A stretch of DNA of 64,000 bases. It comes from Allobosea psychrotolerans (GTDB taxonomy: Bacteria > Pseudomonadota > Alphaproteobacteria > Rhizobiales > Beijerinckiaceae). The notes under the pieces were generated by a model. That model was not told the DNA's origin and did no database searches. It was given only the letters and a program-made list of their open reading frames with translations. The DNA lies in the NCBI RefSeq assembly GCF_002917105.1, contig NZ_PQFZ01000001.1, positions 578,693-642,692 on the forward strand, written 5' to 3'. Within the stretch, counting starts at the first letter, position 1. Every line of letters begins with the position of its first letter. Positions 26,160 through 34,858 of this stretch are shown here, piece after piece. A program made the translations under genes and the position numbers.

Positions 26160-27347
26160 ATGAATTCGCCTCGAACCGCGTTGCGCAAGTCACATCGTGG
26201 CCTGGCGCGCCCCGACTTCGATCAGATCGTCCTCGTGCTGCAGGGCGGTGGAGCGCTCGGTTCCTATCAATCCGGCGTCTATCAGGCGCTCGAGGAAGCC
26301 AATCTTGAGGTCGATTGGATCGTGGGCGTTTCCATCGGTGCCATCAACGCCGCCCTGATCGCCGGAACACCGCCGGGCAATCGAATCGCGAAGCTGCGGA
26401 CATTCTGGGACGAGGTGGCCAGTCAACCCTGGTGCACGGCCTGGCTGGCGGCTTTGCCCGCGGATGTGATCGGTTCGCGGGCAATTCGCGCCTGGCTTGG
26501 CCATCTAAGCGCTGTCTCTGCCGCGGCTGCAGGCGTCCGGTCGATGTTCTCGCCCAGGCTGCTTCCGGCGTGGCTGTGGCCAACCGGCTGCGACGGCGCC
26601 ATCAGCCTATACGACGCCACTCCACTCAAGGAGTCGTTGAGCCGCTATGTCGATTTCGACCGCATCAACGCGGGTTCGATGCGGTTCAGTGTCGGAGCCG
26701 TGAACATCCGCACGGGCAATTTCGGCTATTTCGATACCGCCTCCCACGACATCCGTTTGGAGCATGTGCTCGCCAGCGCAGCGCTACCGCCGATGTTCGC
26801 ACCCGTGGAGGTGGATGGCGAATTCTATTGGGATGGGGGAGTGGTCTCCAATACGCCGTTGCAATGGGCTGTCGAGGCCGAACCGCACCGCGACAGCCTG
26901 GTGTTCCAAGTGGACGTCTGGAACACGCGTGGCGACTACCCGTCCGACCTTGCAGAGACGATGACTCGCCAAAATGAGATTCAATACGCGAGCCGCACGC
27001 GGGCGGGCAGTAACGCCTTTCGGCAAATGCAGAGACTGAAGAACACAGTCTCTCTAGCGCTCGCTGAATTGCCCTCTGATGTGTCCGATTTGCCAACAAT
27101 ACAGCGCCTTCATAAGCAGGTCGATCGCAAATTATTCCGCATTGTTCAGCTGATCTATCACGCTCGCCCGCATCTTGGGGCGACCAAGGATTTCGCTTTC
27201 TCCGCGTCAAACATCAACGAGCATTGGGATACAGGCTACCATGATGCTGTGCGCACCCTTCGTCATCCTGAAGCCTTGACCCGGCCGGAGCTGGAGGTTG
27301 CCGAAGGCGTCGCTACCTTCGACGTGGCAATCGACGGCAGGCTATGA
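26160..27347 (+). CDS. Patatin-like phospholipase with DUF3734-type C-terminus
   Basis: A 395-residue protein. The patatin domain shows the oxyanion loop QGGGALGSYQSGV (about 28-40), the nucleophile GVSIGAINAALIAG (Ser at about residue 58), and the second catalytic residue in YWDGGVVSNTPLQW (Asp at about 225). The Ser-Asp dyad is intact. The C-terminal 130 residues (from about TRAGSNAFRQMQRLKNTV) fit the DUF3734 extension found in PHA-granule/stress-related patatins. Start ATG after AAGAGGTTCAG. It lies divergent from chaB-phaC-like, sharing a control region with FixK-type boxes. Likely a lipid acyl hydrolase; substrate unknown. Confidence 0.9.
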   Translation: MNSPRTALRKSHRGLARPDFDQIVLVLQGGGALGSYQSGVYQALEEANLEVDWIVGVSIGAINAALIAGTPPGNRIAKLRTFWDEVASQPWCTAWLAALPADVIGSRAIRAWLGHLSAVSAAAAGVRSMFSPRLLPAWLWPTGCDGAISLYDATPLKESLSRYVDFDRINAGSMRFSVGAVNIRTGNFGYFDTASHDIRLEHVLASAALPPMFAPVEVDGEFYWDGGVVSNTPLQWAVEAEPHRDSLVFQVDVWNTRGDYPSDLAETMTRQNEIQYASRTRAGSNAFRQMQRLKNTVSLALAELPSDVSDLPTIQRLHKQVDRKLFRIVQLIYHARPHLGATKDFAFSASNINEHWDTGYHDAVRTLRHPEALTRPELEVAEGVATFDVAIDGRL

Positions 27348-27908
27348 ACGCTGAGCGAAAAGCTCGCTCGCAGTAGCAAGGATTTGCAGGCGATCATCGC
27401 GTTGATGCAACGGCAGCCATATCCCTGACGGTGAGTCTCGCCAGCGATACAGCAATCGCCCGGCAGGATAGCGTCCGGAACGACCGGGCGATCATTGCAG
27501 GCATCTGCGCCCGCTGCCATCGGAGCGCACCGGACGCTCGCGGTGCGCGCCGCCCGATCCGCCATCCGCCGCCGGTGGCCGGCCTCCTGAAAAGTGGTCC
27601 TTCGGCGACACAAAGTCGGAACGGTTTGTGCGGCTTGTCTTTCATTTCGCAGTTTCCATGCACCGTACGCCGAAAAGGCGCGGTCGGTCGCTCAGGCGAT
27701 CTTGCCGATGGCTGCTTCCGCCGTCGCGATGGCGGCATTCATCCGGGGGCTGGAGACGTATAGACGTGGTGCCGGAGCGCTCTTGGCGACCGCGCCGCGG
27801 CTCGGCGAGGCTTGAACGCAACGCAGTCTCCCCGGTAAGTCGAGTGGAACGATTCGACGCTCTTCGCGTTATTAGCCGCCCGCCTGACGCGGCACGAGAG
27901 GATTTAAT
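27348..27908. other. Intergenic stretch without recognised gene
   Basis: 561 bases between the patatin gene and the small Gly/Tyr/Arg-rich gene. ORFs in all frames lack ribosome sites and recognisable domains. No repeat, tRNA or clear promoter found by eye. Confidence 0.5.
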
Positions 27909-28235
27909 ATGAATAGGACGTCTATCCTTGCCGGATTCGTCGGTGCCATTGCTCTTGCGAGTGCTGCGATTGCTGCCTCGACGGCAGCTAACGCGGCCGA
28001 GACATTGCCTGCCACCGTGGCTCGTCAGCTCGACGGGCAGGCTGTAGAGTTCGCCATGACCGCGGCCAAGCAGCGTCGCCTCATGATCATCGAAGAAACA
28101 CAGCGCCAGCAGCGCTACGGGCGTAGAGGTTACGAACGTGGGCCTGGCTACGGGCGCGGGCCTGGCTACGGATACGGGCCGCGCCGCGGCTATGGTGGCC
28201 CGCCTCCAGGTTACCGCCGTTACGACAGATACTGA
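27909..28235 (+). CDS. Small secreted Gly/Tyr/Arg-rich protein
   Basis: A 108-residue protein with a signal peptide (MNRTSILAGFVGAIALASAA..., cleavage near ANA-AE at about 30). Then comes a helical part (residues 30-67) and a low-complexity tail made of GPGYGRGPGYGYGPRRGYGG-type repeats and ending YRRYDRY. GAGAGGA lies upstream of the ATG. The basic aromatic tail suggests RNA/DNA, polysaccharide or membrane surface contact in the periplasm, but I recognise no family. It ends the accessory block and is followed by a good terminator. Confidence 0.65.
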   Translation: MNRTSILAGFVGAIALASAAIAASTAANAAETLPATVARQLDGQAVEFAMTAAKQRRLMIIEETQRQQRYGRRGYERGPGYGRGPGYGYGPRRGYGGPPPGYRRYDRY

Positions 28236-28289
28236 TCGGACGAGGAGCCCTGACATCGGGGCGTCCTTTCGCAGCATTGTTTGCAGATT

Positions 28290-28316
28290 GGGCGCGCGTT
28301 GAGCGCTCCCTTTTTT
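28290..28316 (+). terminator. Rho-independent terminator
   Basis: Stem GGGCGCGC/GCGCTCCC with one mismatch and a short loop (28290-28310), followed by TTTTTT. It ends the gene at 27909-28235. Confidence 0.75.
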
Positions 28317-28341
28317 GGTTTGAGGCTGGAGCCGAGCCGCG

Positions 28342-28399
28342 CTCATCGAAGAGTGAGAGCAGCATGCGAAAAACCGGCTCCTGCTTTTTCGCATGCTCC
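28342..28399. repeat. Dispersed repeat, family A, decayed partial copy
   Basis: The segment CTCATCGAAGAGTGAGAGCA followed by GCGAAAAACCGGCTCCTGCT and TTTTCGCATGCTCC matches the second half of the family A element with several substitutions. The first half is missing. Confidence 0.7.
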
Positions 28400-29102
28400 A
28401 GGCGGCTCACGGCACAGGGTCGGCACATGTGTCGCTTGGCGTTGCCGGCCTTGCGTCACGCCCGCTCGAATCACGCTTTGCGGCGATCAGGCGCCAAATG
28501 TGGCGAGAGACGCGCTCCGGACCGCGCGTCGGGGCTCGCTGCCCGGCGTAACCTTGATCCTGCGGATGTTAGCGCGGCAACGATGTCGGAGGCGCGAATA
28601 CTGCCGGGTGTGCGCTTCGGTCTGGTGTTCGTGTGCAGGCAACATTGAGAAACCCGCGCAAGCTAAGAGACTAACGTCAATTTTCTCTGCGTTGCCAAAA
28701 CGGGGCGGGCGCCCTGCATGCTTGTGAGCGAAGTAAGACGCTGCGGTGCGTGGATAAAACGCCGTTTAGCCGGCATCTGCGTTGTATTTCTGTAACGCGC
28801 CGGCAAAAACGGCCGCCGCTATCTCTCCGCATTTCGCAAGTGCGTTGTCGGTTCTTGAGAAAATTGCAGCAACATTTTGATTTAAAAAGAATAAGCCAAA
28901 TATCGCACTTGCGTCATGCATGCGCAAAGCTGGCCATGCCGGTCTCTGACTGTCGGGCATGGTATTGACTTAAGGGGAGCAAACAGGGGATGGATTCAGG
29001 TGAAATTTTGTCGATTTGGCGGCCGCCTTGTTTCCGCTTCGCTTCTATCTGGCGCCAGGCCGACGAATACGGACACGCTGCAAATACGACTTGAGGTCCT
29101 AG
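28400..29102. other. Intergenic stretch upstream of autotransporter
   Basis: About 700 bases without a recognisable gene. The part at 28780-28920 is clearly more AT-rich than its surroundings (runs of A and T around 28860-28900), the kind of composition found in silenced or horizontally acquired promoters. No defined regulator site was identified. Confidence 0.5.
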
Positions 29103-32100
29103 ATGCTGAAGACGGCCGACGTTCTGGACGCTCACAGACTGAGCGCGCCCATGCCGACCGGGACCGCCAGCGAAGGTTTGCGGCGACTCGCAGCGACAAC
29201 CGCCCTGACGACGGGCGTGATCGTCGGGCTGATGCTGTTCCAGCCGGACGTGGCGCAGGCGCAGCAGGTCTGGGCCGGCCCGGGCAATGACTGGAACACG
29301 GCGACGAACTGGTCCGCGCCGGCCGATGTCCCCGACACGGCCGGCGAGACCGCAGTCTTCCAGGGCGCGATCGCGCCCGCGGCGCTCGCGATCTCGGCCT
29401 CCACCTCGGTCGGGGGCATCACTTATGACGCCGGCGCGCAGGGCTATACGATCACCGTCGGCAACACCCTGTCCATGGCCGGCTCGGTGACGAACAACTC
29501 CGGCGTGACGCAGAATTTCGTGATCAGCCCCAGCCAGGGTCTGGTTTTTGGTGGTGCTGCCGATGCCGGGACGAATGTGGTTTACACCACCGCTGGAAAT
29601 GGCGGCATCTCGTTCCAGGGAACCGGCTCGGCCGCGGCGGCCAGCTTCGTGCTCGGCGCGGCCGGGAATATCTTCATCCAGACGGCCAGTGCGGTTTCGC
29701 TCGGCGAGCTGAGCGGCGGGAGCAGCTCTCGCGTGCTCGCCACGTTGGTCGGAGCAACTTTGACCATCGGTGCTCTCAATACCTCCACGACCTTCGCGGG
29801 CAGCATCCAGGAAGGCGGTGGCGTCGGCCTGACCGTGACCAAGACCGGCACCGGAACACTGACGCTCGGCGATGCCGGAGGAGCCTCCAATTATACCGGC
29901 CTGACGACGATCTCCCAGGGTGTGCTGAACATCCAGGCTGCGACGGCGCTCGGCACGGCGGCTGCGGGCACTGTGGTTGCGAGCGGCGCGGCGCTGGAGC
30001 TCCAGGGCGGCATTACGATCGCCAGCGAGGCGCTGACGCTGAACGGCACCGGCGTCGCGGGCGGTGGTGCGTTGCGCAATGTCAGTGGTACCAACACCTA
30101 TGGCGGTGCGATCACGCTTGGCAGCAATGCCTCGATCGTCTCTGCGGCTAACGGGCTCGCTCTGACGGGCGGTGTCGCGCTTGGGGCGAACACGCTGACA
30201 TTCGGCGGTGGCGCGATCAACGTCACAACAGCGGGCATCACGGGCGCAGGCGCGGTTGTTGTCGGCAGCGGTCTAGTTCTCATCGACGCCGCAGGTGCCT
30301 ATGTTGGCGGGACGACGATCGCCACTGGAGCCACTGCGGCGACCTCCGTGGCCGGCGGGTTCGGCACGGGGACGATCACGCTCGCCGGCGGCACGCTCGG
30401 CTCCAACGCGGTGGCCGTTACCATAGCCAATGCGATCAGCCTTTCTGCGAGTAGCTTCGTCAGCGTCCAGGCGAGCCAGGCGCTGACTCTGACCGGCGGC
30501 ATCGCGTTGGGCGCCAATACGCTCAGTTTCAGCGGACCGGGGCAGACCACCGTCAGCACGACAGCGATCACCGGTGCCGGCGGGCTGACCAATTCGGGCA
30601 CAGGCACGCTGATCCTGACAGGCGCCAACACCTATGGCGGCACAACCGCGATCAATGCCGGCGTCGTCAACATCCAGAACGCTACAGCGCTCGGCACGAC
30701 GGCCGGTGGGACCACGGTCGCGGCTGGCGCGGCCTTGCAGATTCAGGGGAATATCGCGGTCGGGGCGGAATCGCTGTCGCTGAACGGGACAGGCGTGGCC
30801 TCGGATGGCGCGTTGCGCAACATCTCCGGCGCCAACAGCTTCGCGGGATCGGTGACGCTCGCCGGGGCCAGCCGGATCAATTCCGACGCCGGGACGCTTA
30901 CCTTGTCGGGCGGCGTTGCCGGTGCGTTCGGCTTGACCGTCGGCGGCGCGGGAGACACGACGATCTCGGGCGCGATCGGAACGGGCGCGGGCGCCCTGAC
31001 CAAGGACGGGGCGGGAACGCTGATCCTCTCCGGCGCCAACAGCTATACCGGCACGACCACCGTCAGCGGGGGCACGCTGACCCTGCAGGGCGGCGCGGCG
31101 ATCGCCGATTCGGGGGCGGTCAATATCGATACGGCGGGCGCCACGCTCAATGTCGCCGCAGCCGAGACGATCGGCTCGCTCTCCGGCGTCGCCGGCTCGC
31201 TTGCGACGCTGGGGGCAACCCTGACCGTCAGCGACAACAGCTCGACGATCTTCGCTGGCGCGGCCTCGGGCGCGGGCGGGCTGACCAAGACCGGCACTGG
31301 CCTGTTTACGCTCTCCGGGGCCAACACCTACAATGGCGCTACCACGATCAATGGCGGCGAATTGCGGGTCAATGGCTCGCTCGGCGCGACTGCGGTGGCA
31401 GTCAACAACACCGGCACCTTGTCCGGCATCGGCACGATCGGCGGCGCGGTCACGGTCAATGCCGGCGGCACGCTCTCGGCCGGGCAGAGCCCGGGAACGC
31501 TGACAGTCGGCTCGCTGACCTTGAACGCCGGCTCCAATTCGGTGTTCGAGCTCAACAGTCCGGGTACGGTCGGCGGCGTCACCAATGATCTCGTGATCTC
31601 CAACGGGCCGGTTCAGCTCGGCGGCACGCTGACCGCGACGGCGGCATCCGCGGGCTTCTACAGGCTGATCAGCGTCGTGGGTGGCGGGGCGATTACCGGG
31701 AACTACGCCACGGTCAACGTCGCGGGCTTCACGGGGCAGGTCTACACCAACGCTCCCGGCGCGGCCGAGCAGGTCAACCTCGCCGTGCTCGGTGCCGGGC
31801 AGATCATGCAGTTCTGGGACGGGGCAGACACGCTCGGCAACGGCACTGTCGATGGCGGCGCGGGCACCTGGAACGGCACCGATACGAGCTGGACCGGCAT
31901 GCCCGGCCAGGCCGGGGTGAACGCTTCCTGGCGGAGCTCCGTCGGCGTGTTCCAGGGCACGGCCGGCGTCGTCACCGTCGCGGGGACGCAGGCCTTCGAC
32001 ACGCTGCAGTTCAATGCCGACGGCTATACGCTCAATGGAGGCCAGCTCGGCATCGGGGTCGCCGGCGGGGGCACGATCAATGTCAACGGCGCCGGTCTGA

Positions 32101-34370
32101 CGGCAACCATCAATTCGGCGATCGTCGATGGCGCAGGGACGAGCCTGATCAAGGTCGGCGCCGGCACGCTCAATCTCGGCGGCGTCAACACCTATACCGG
32201 CGGCACGACGGTCTCCGACGGCACGCTCGGCCTGCTCGCCGGCGGCGTCCTGGCCTCGAATGTGACGGTGGCCGCGGCCGGCGCGTTCAACAATGCCGGC
32301 ACGGTCAACGCCGCGGTGATCAATAGCGGCACGACGAACAACAGCGGCCTCATCGCGGGGAGCGCGACCAATACCGGCACGCTGACGACGACCGGCACGA
32401 TCCAGAGCGGCGTCACCAATAGCGGCACGGTCAATGCGGCCGGCACGATCAATGGCGCCATCGCCAACAATGCCGGAACCTTCACGGTGAGCGGTGTGCT
32501 TGCCGGCAATGGCGGCTTCAGCAATGCCGGTGGCGCCATCCTTGCCGTGAACGGCGGCAATTTCACGGGGCTCGCCAGCCTCGTCAACGCCGGCTCGATC
32601 ACGATCGGCGCCGGCAGGACGCTGTCGGCAGGCACGATCACCAACAATGCCGGCACGATCACGCTTGATGCCGGTGCGATCCTGCAAGGCACGGCCAATA
32701 CGCTGAACAACGCCGCGACGATCAATGTCGGCACGAACGGCGCGCTCCTCGATGCGGGAGCGATCAACAATCTCGCCAGCGGCGTGATCAACTTCAACGG
32801 ACCCGGCGGGACGGCGACGCTGAGCAGCGGCCTGCAGGTCAACAATGCCGGCGCGATCAACCTCATCGGCGGCAATCTCAACGTCATCGGCCCTCTCAGC
32901 AATACCGGCCAGGTGACCATCGCGGCCAATCTCGCAGCCAATCTCGCCTCGCTCTCGAATGCGGGCAGCGTCAGCCTCGGCCAGGGCGCGAGGCTGACGA
33001 CCTCCGGCAACCTCGCCAACACCGGCATGATCGACCTGCGCAACGGCGCCACCAACAACCTCGTCACGGTCGGCGGCGGCTGGTCCGGCAATGGCCGTGT
33101 CGGGCTCGATCTCGACATCGTCAACGCGGCGGCCGACCGGATCAGCGTCGGCGGAGCGTCCTCAGGCCTGACGACGGTCGATTTCGCACAGCTGACCTCG
33201 ACATCCGCGGTGCTCAATCGCGACGTCCTGGTGGTCAACGGTGCAGCCGGCGCCCAGTTTGTCGCCGCCAATGCGCTGACTCCGACCGGGCCGAGCCCGT
33301 TCCCGAACGGTGCCGGCCAGCTCATCACCAATAACGGCCTTGTGCAGTACTGGTTCGGCGAGGCCACGCCTGGCTCGGGCAATTATGTCGTGCGGCCGGA
33401 TCTCAACGTCGTTGCGGCCACGGGCTTCGTTGCCTCCGTGTCGAGCGCCTTGGCCTCGATCAACGCCTTCAGCGAGCCGGCCTCGGCGTTCATCAGCGGC
33501 CCGTCCGACCCGCAGCCGAACACCTTCTCGCTCGGCACCTGGGGGCGTGCGCGCGGCGGGCATTTCGACATCACTTCGAACAGCACCGTCGGCAGCCTCG
33601 GCGGAGTGTCGCGTTCATTCCGGAGCGTCAACGAGGCTGGCTTCAGTGGTTTCCAGCTCGGCATCGACGCTGGCCTCTACAACATCAACGGCACCGGCTG
33701 GACCGCCAATCTCGGCATCCATGGCGGCAAGGTCGACGCCAAGGTCACGACACCCGATACGCGCCTAGAGGTCGAGCAGCCCTTCTATGGCCTCTATGGC
33801 GCGGTCCGGAGCGGCTCGGGCTTCGCCTTCGACGTCTTGGTGCGGCGGGACAATTTCGACCTCAAGCTGAATTCCGCTTCGGCCGGTATCACCAATGCGA
33901 AGTTCAAGGCGGATGGCTGGAGCGGCCTGGCCTCGATGAGCCAGCGCTTCAACATCACCGACAGCATCTATATCGACCCCTCCATCGCGCTGCTCTATTC
34001 GCGCGCCGAGGTCGACTCGCTGCGGACGCTGCAGGCCAATGTCAGCTGGCAGCCGATCGAGAGCGTCACCGGCCGCTTCGGCGTGCAGCTCGGCACCTTT
34101 ATCCAACCGACCGAGACGATCGTGCTCGCGCCCTATATCGCGGCCAGCGTCTGGCGCGAATTCGCCGGCAAGAGCAAGGCGTCGGGCGAGATCGGCGGCC
34201 TGAGCTTCCCGACGACCACGGACCGGGTCGGGACCTATGGACAGTTCAGTGCGGGTCTCGCCGTCTCCTCGACGACGCCCGGCCTGTCGGGCTTCGTGCG
34301 CGCCGATTTGCGCTTCGGTGAGCGGATCGAGGGTTATGCCTTCAATGGCGGGCTGCGCTACCAGTTCTGA
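29103..34370 (+). CDS. Type V autotransporter with PATR repeats
   Basis: A 1755-residue outer-membrane autotransporter. An extended signal peptide (about 53 residues, ending ...FQPDVAQA) is followed by a long, Gly/Thr/Asn-rich beta-helix passenger. It holds at least five PATR-type strand repeats (near residues 245, 492, 631, 726 and 1014; e.g. LTKDGAGTLILSGANSYTGT). Residues about 1473-1755 form the barrel, from SLGTWGRARGGHFD to the terminal FNGGLRYQF with the C-terminal Phe needed for insertion. Two passenger segments, near residues 280-400 and 520-620, are near-duplicates. No protease triad was seen; adhesion is the likely role. GAGG precedes the ATG. Confidence 0.93.
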   Translation: MLKTADVLDAHRLSAPMPTGTASEGLRRLAATTALTTGVIVGLMLFQPDVAQAQQVWAGPGNDWNTATNWSAPADVPDTAGETAVFQGAIAPAALAISASTSVGGITYDAGAQGYTITVGNTLSMAGSVTNNSGVTQNFVISPSQGLVFGGAADAGTNVVYTTAGNGGISFQGTGSAAAASFVLGAAGNIFIQTASAVSLGELSGGSSSRVLATLVGATLTIGALNTSTTFAGSIQEGGGVGLTVTKTGTGTLTLGDAGGASNYTGLTTISQGVLNIQAATALGTAAAGTVVASGAALELQGGITIASEALTLNGTGVAGGGALRNVSGTNTYGGAITLGSNASIVSAANGLALTGGVALGANTLTFGGGAINVTTAGITGAGAVVVGSGLVLIDAAGAYVGGTTIATGATAATSVAGGFGTGTITLAGGTLGSNAVAVTIANAISLSASSFVSVQASQALTLTGGIALGANTLSFSGPGQTTVSTTAITGAGGLTNSGTGTLILTGANTYGGTTAINAGVVNIQNATALGTTAGGTTVAAGAALQIQGNIAVGAESLSLNGTGVASDGALRNISGANSFAGSVTLAGASRINSDAGTLTLSGGVAGAFGLTVGGAGDTTISGAIGTGAGALTKDGAGTLILSGANSYTGTTTVSGGTLTLQGGAAIADSGAVNIDTAGATLNVAAAETIGSLSGVAGSLATLGATLTVSDNSSTIFAGAASGAGGLTKTGTGLFTLSGANTYNGATTINGGELRVNGSLGATAVAVNNTGTLSGIGTIGGAVTVNAGGTLSAGQSPGTLTVGSLTLNAGSNSVFELNSPGTVGGVTNDLVISNGPVQLGGTLTATAASAGFYRLISVVGGGAITGNYATVNVAGFTGQVYTNAPGAAEQVNLAVLGAGQIMQFWDGADTLGNGTVDGGAGTWNGTDTSWTGMPGQAGVNASWRSSVGVFQGTAGVVTVAGTQAFDTLQFNADGYTLNGGQLGIGVAGGGTINVNGAGLTATINSAIVDGAGTSLIKVGAGTLNLGGVNTYTGGTTVSDGTLGLLAGGVLASNVTVAAAGAFNNAGTVNAAVINSGTTNNSGLIAGSATNTGTLTTTGTIQSGVTNSGTVNAAGTINGAIANNAGTFTVSGVLAGNGGFSNAGGAILAVNGGNFTGLASLVNAGSITIGAGRTLSAGTITNNAGTITLDAGAILQGTANTLNNAATINVGTNGALLDAGAINNLASGVINFNGPGGTATLSSGLQVNNAGAINLIGGNLNVIGPLSNTGQVTIAANLAANLASLSNAGSVSLGQGARLTTSGNLANTGMIDLRNGATNNLVTVGGGWSGNGRVGLDLDIVNAAADRISVGGASSGLTTVDFAQLTSTSAVLNRDVLVVNGAAGAQFVAANALTPTGPSPFPNGAGQLITNNGLVQYWFGEATPGSGNYVVRPDLNVVAATGFVASVSSALASINAFSEPASAFISGPSDPQPNTFSLGTWGRARGGHFDITSNSTVGSLGGVSRSFRSVNEAGFSGFQLGIDAGLYNINGTGWTANLGIHGGKVDAKVTTPDTRLEVEQPFYGLYGAVRSGSGFAFDVLVRRDNFDLKLNSASAGITNAKFKADGWSGLASMSQRFNITDSIYIDPSIALLYSRAEVDSLRTLQANVSWQPIESVTGRFGVQLGTFIQPTETIVLAPYIAASVWREFAGKSKASGEIGGLSFPTTTDRVGTYGQFSAGLAVSSTTPGLSGFVRADLRFGERIEGYAFNGGLRYQF

Positions 34371-34394
34371 GCGCTTCCAGATCCACTTCAGGAT

Positions 34395-34427
34395 GACGGC
34401 CGCGCTCAAGCGCGGCCGTCTGCTTTT
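34395..34427 (+). terminator. Terminator of autotransporter gene
   Basis: A perfect 11-bp stem (GACGGCCGCGC/GCGCGGCCGTC) with TCAA loop at 34395-34420, then TGCTTTT. Confidence 0.85.
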
Positions 34428-34486
34428 CACCCGCATTGCGAACCTTCGGCCGGATCGGGCGTTTGCCTGGGGATGGAGGAGCGCGC

Positions 34487-34846
34487 ATGACCCATTCGTT
34501 TTCGCAACAGCTGAAGCCATCTCCGATCCGGTCGGACCGTTCAATGGCTCCAGGTCTTTCCTTCAACGCGTTTTCTTCACGCGAACCGGTCTCCACTTCG
34601 CCTGGAAACGCTCTGGCCGATCCGGGCGGCACGCCGGCGGCGCCGAATCCGCCGCTCGAGGCGCCGCCCTTGATGCCGACCGAGATTCCACCGGCCCCCC
34701 CGGTCGAATCGCCGCCGGACGAGGCGCCGGCCGGCATCCCGACCGAGCCGCCTCCGGAATTGCCGCCGAACGGACCGCCCGAGGGACCGCCGGCGACACC
34801 GATCGACCTGCCGCCCGGCCGCGATCCACGCCAGCCGCAGGAATAG
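34487..34846 (+). CDS. Proline-rich small protein containing a translated dispersed repeat
   Basis: A 119-residue ORF starting MTHSFSQQLKPSPIRSDRSM behind a strong GGATGGAGGAGC ribosome site. Residues about 15-45 (APGLSFNAFSSREPVSTS...) are encoded by a family B dispersed repeat (34532-34616), and the rest is Pro/Glu-rich low complexity (PPLEAPPLMPTEIPPAPPVE...). There is no signal peptide. It may be a real gene whose N-terminus was built from the repeat, or a fortuitous frame. The excellent ribosome site and length argue for expression; function unknown. Confidence 0.45.
   Translation: MTHSFSQQLKPSPIRSDRSMAPGLSFNAFSSREPVSTSPGNALADPGGTPAAPNPPLEAPPLMPTEIPPAPPVESPPDEAPAGIPTEPPPELPPNGPPEGPPATPIDLPPGRDPRQPQE
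34532..34616. repeat. Dispersed repeat, family B, copy inside an ORF
   Basis: Contains CAACGCGTTTTCTTCACGCG and AACCGGTCTCCACTTCG then GGAAACGCTCTGG. It matches 56329-56434 and 63554-63657 with substitutions. The upstream hairpin part seen in the other copies is decayed here. Confidence 0.8.
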
Positions 34847-34858
34847 CGGCCCGGTCCC

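Noticed and set aside
30273..32687. 804-residue open frame antisense to the autotransporter
   Set aside because: The composition (Arg, Asp, Gly, Ala-rich, no domain) is that of a frame kept open by the repetitive, high-GC codon pattern of the sense gene. No ribosome site or family motif.
30001..33000. Repetitive DNA as possible recombination or CRISPR-like array
   Set aside because: The similarity is of protein strand repeats (PATR) within one long frame, not of regular DNA units with spacers.
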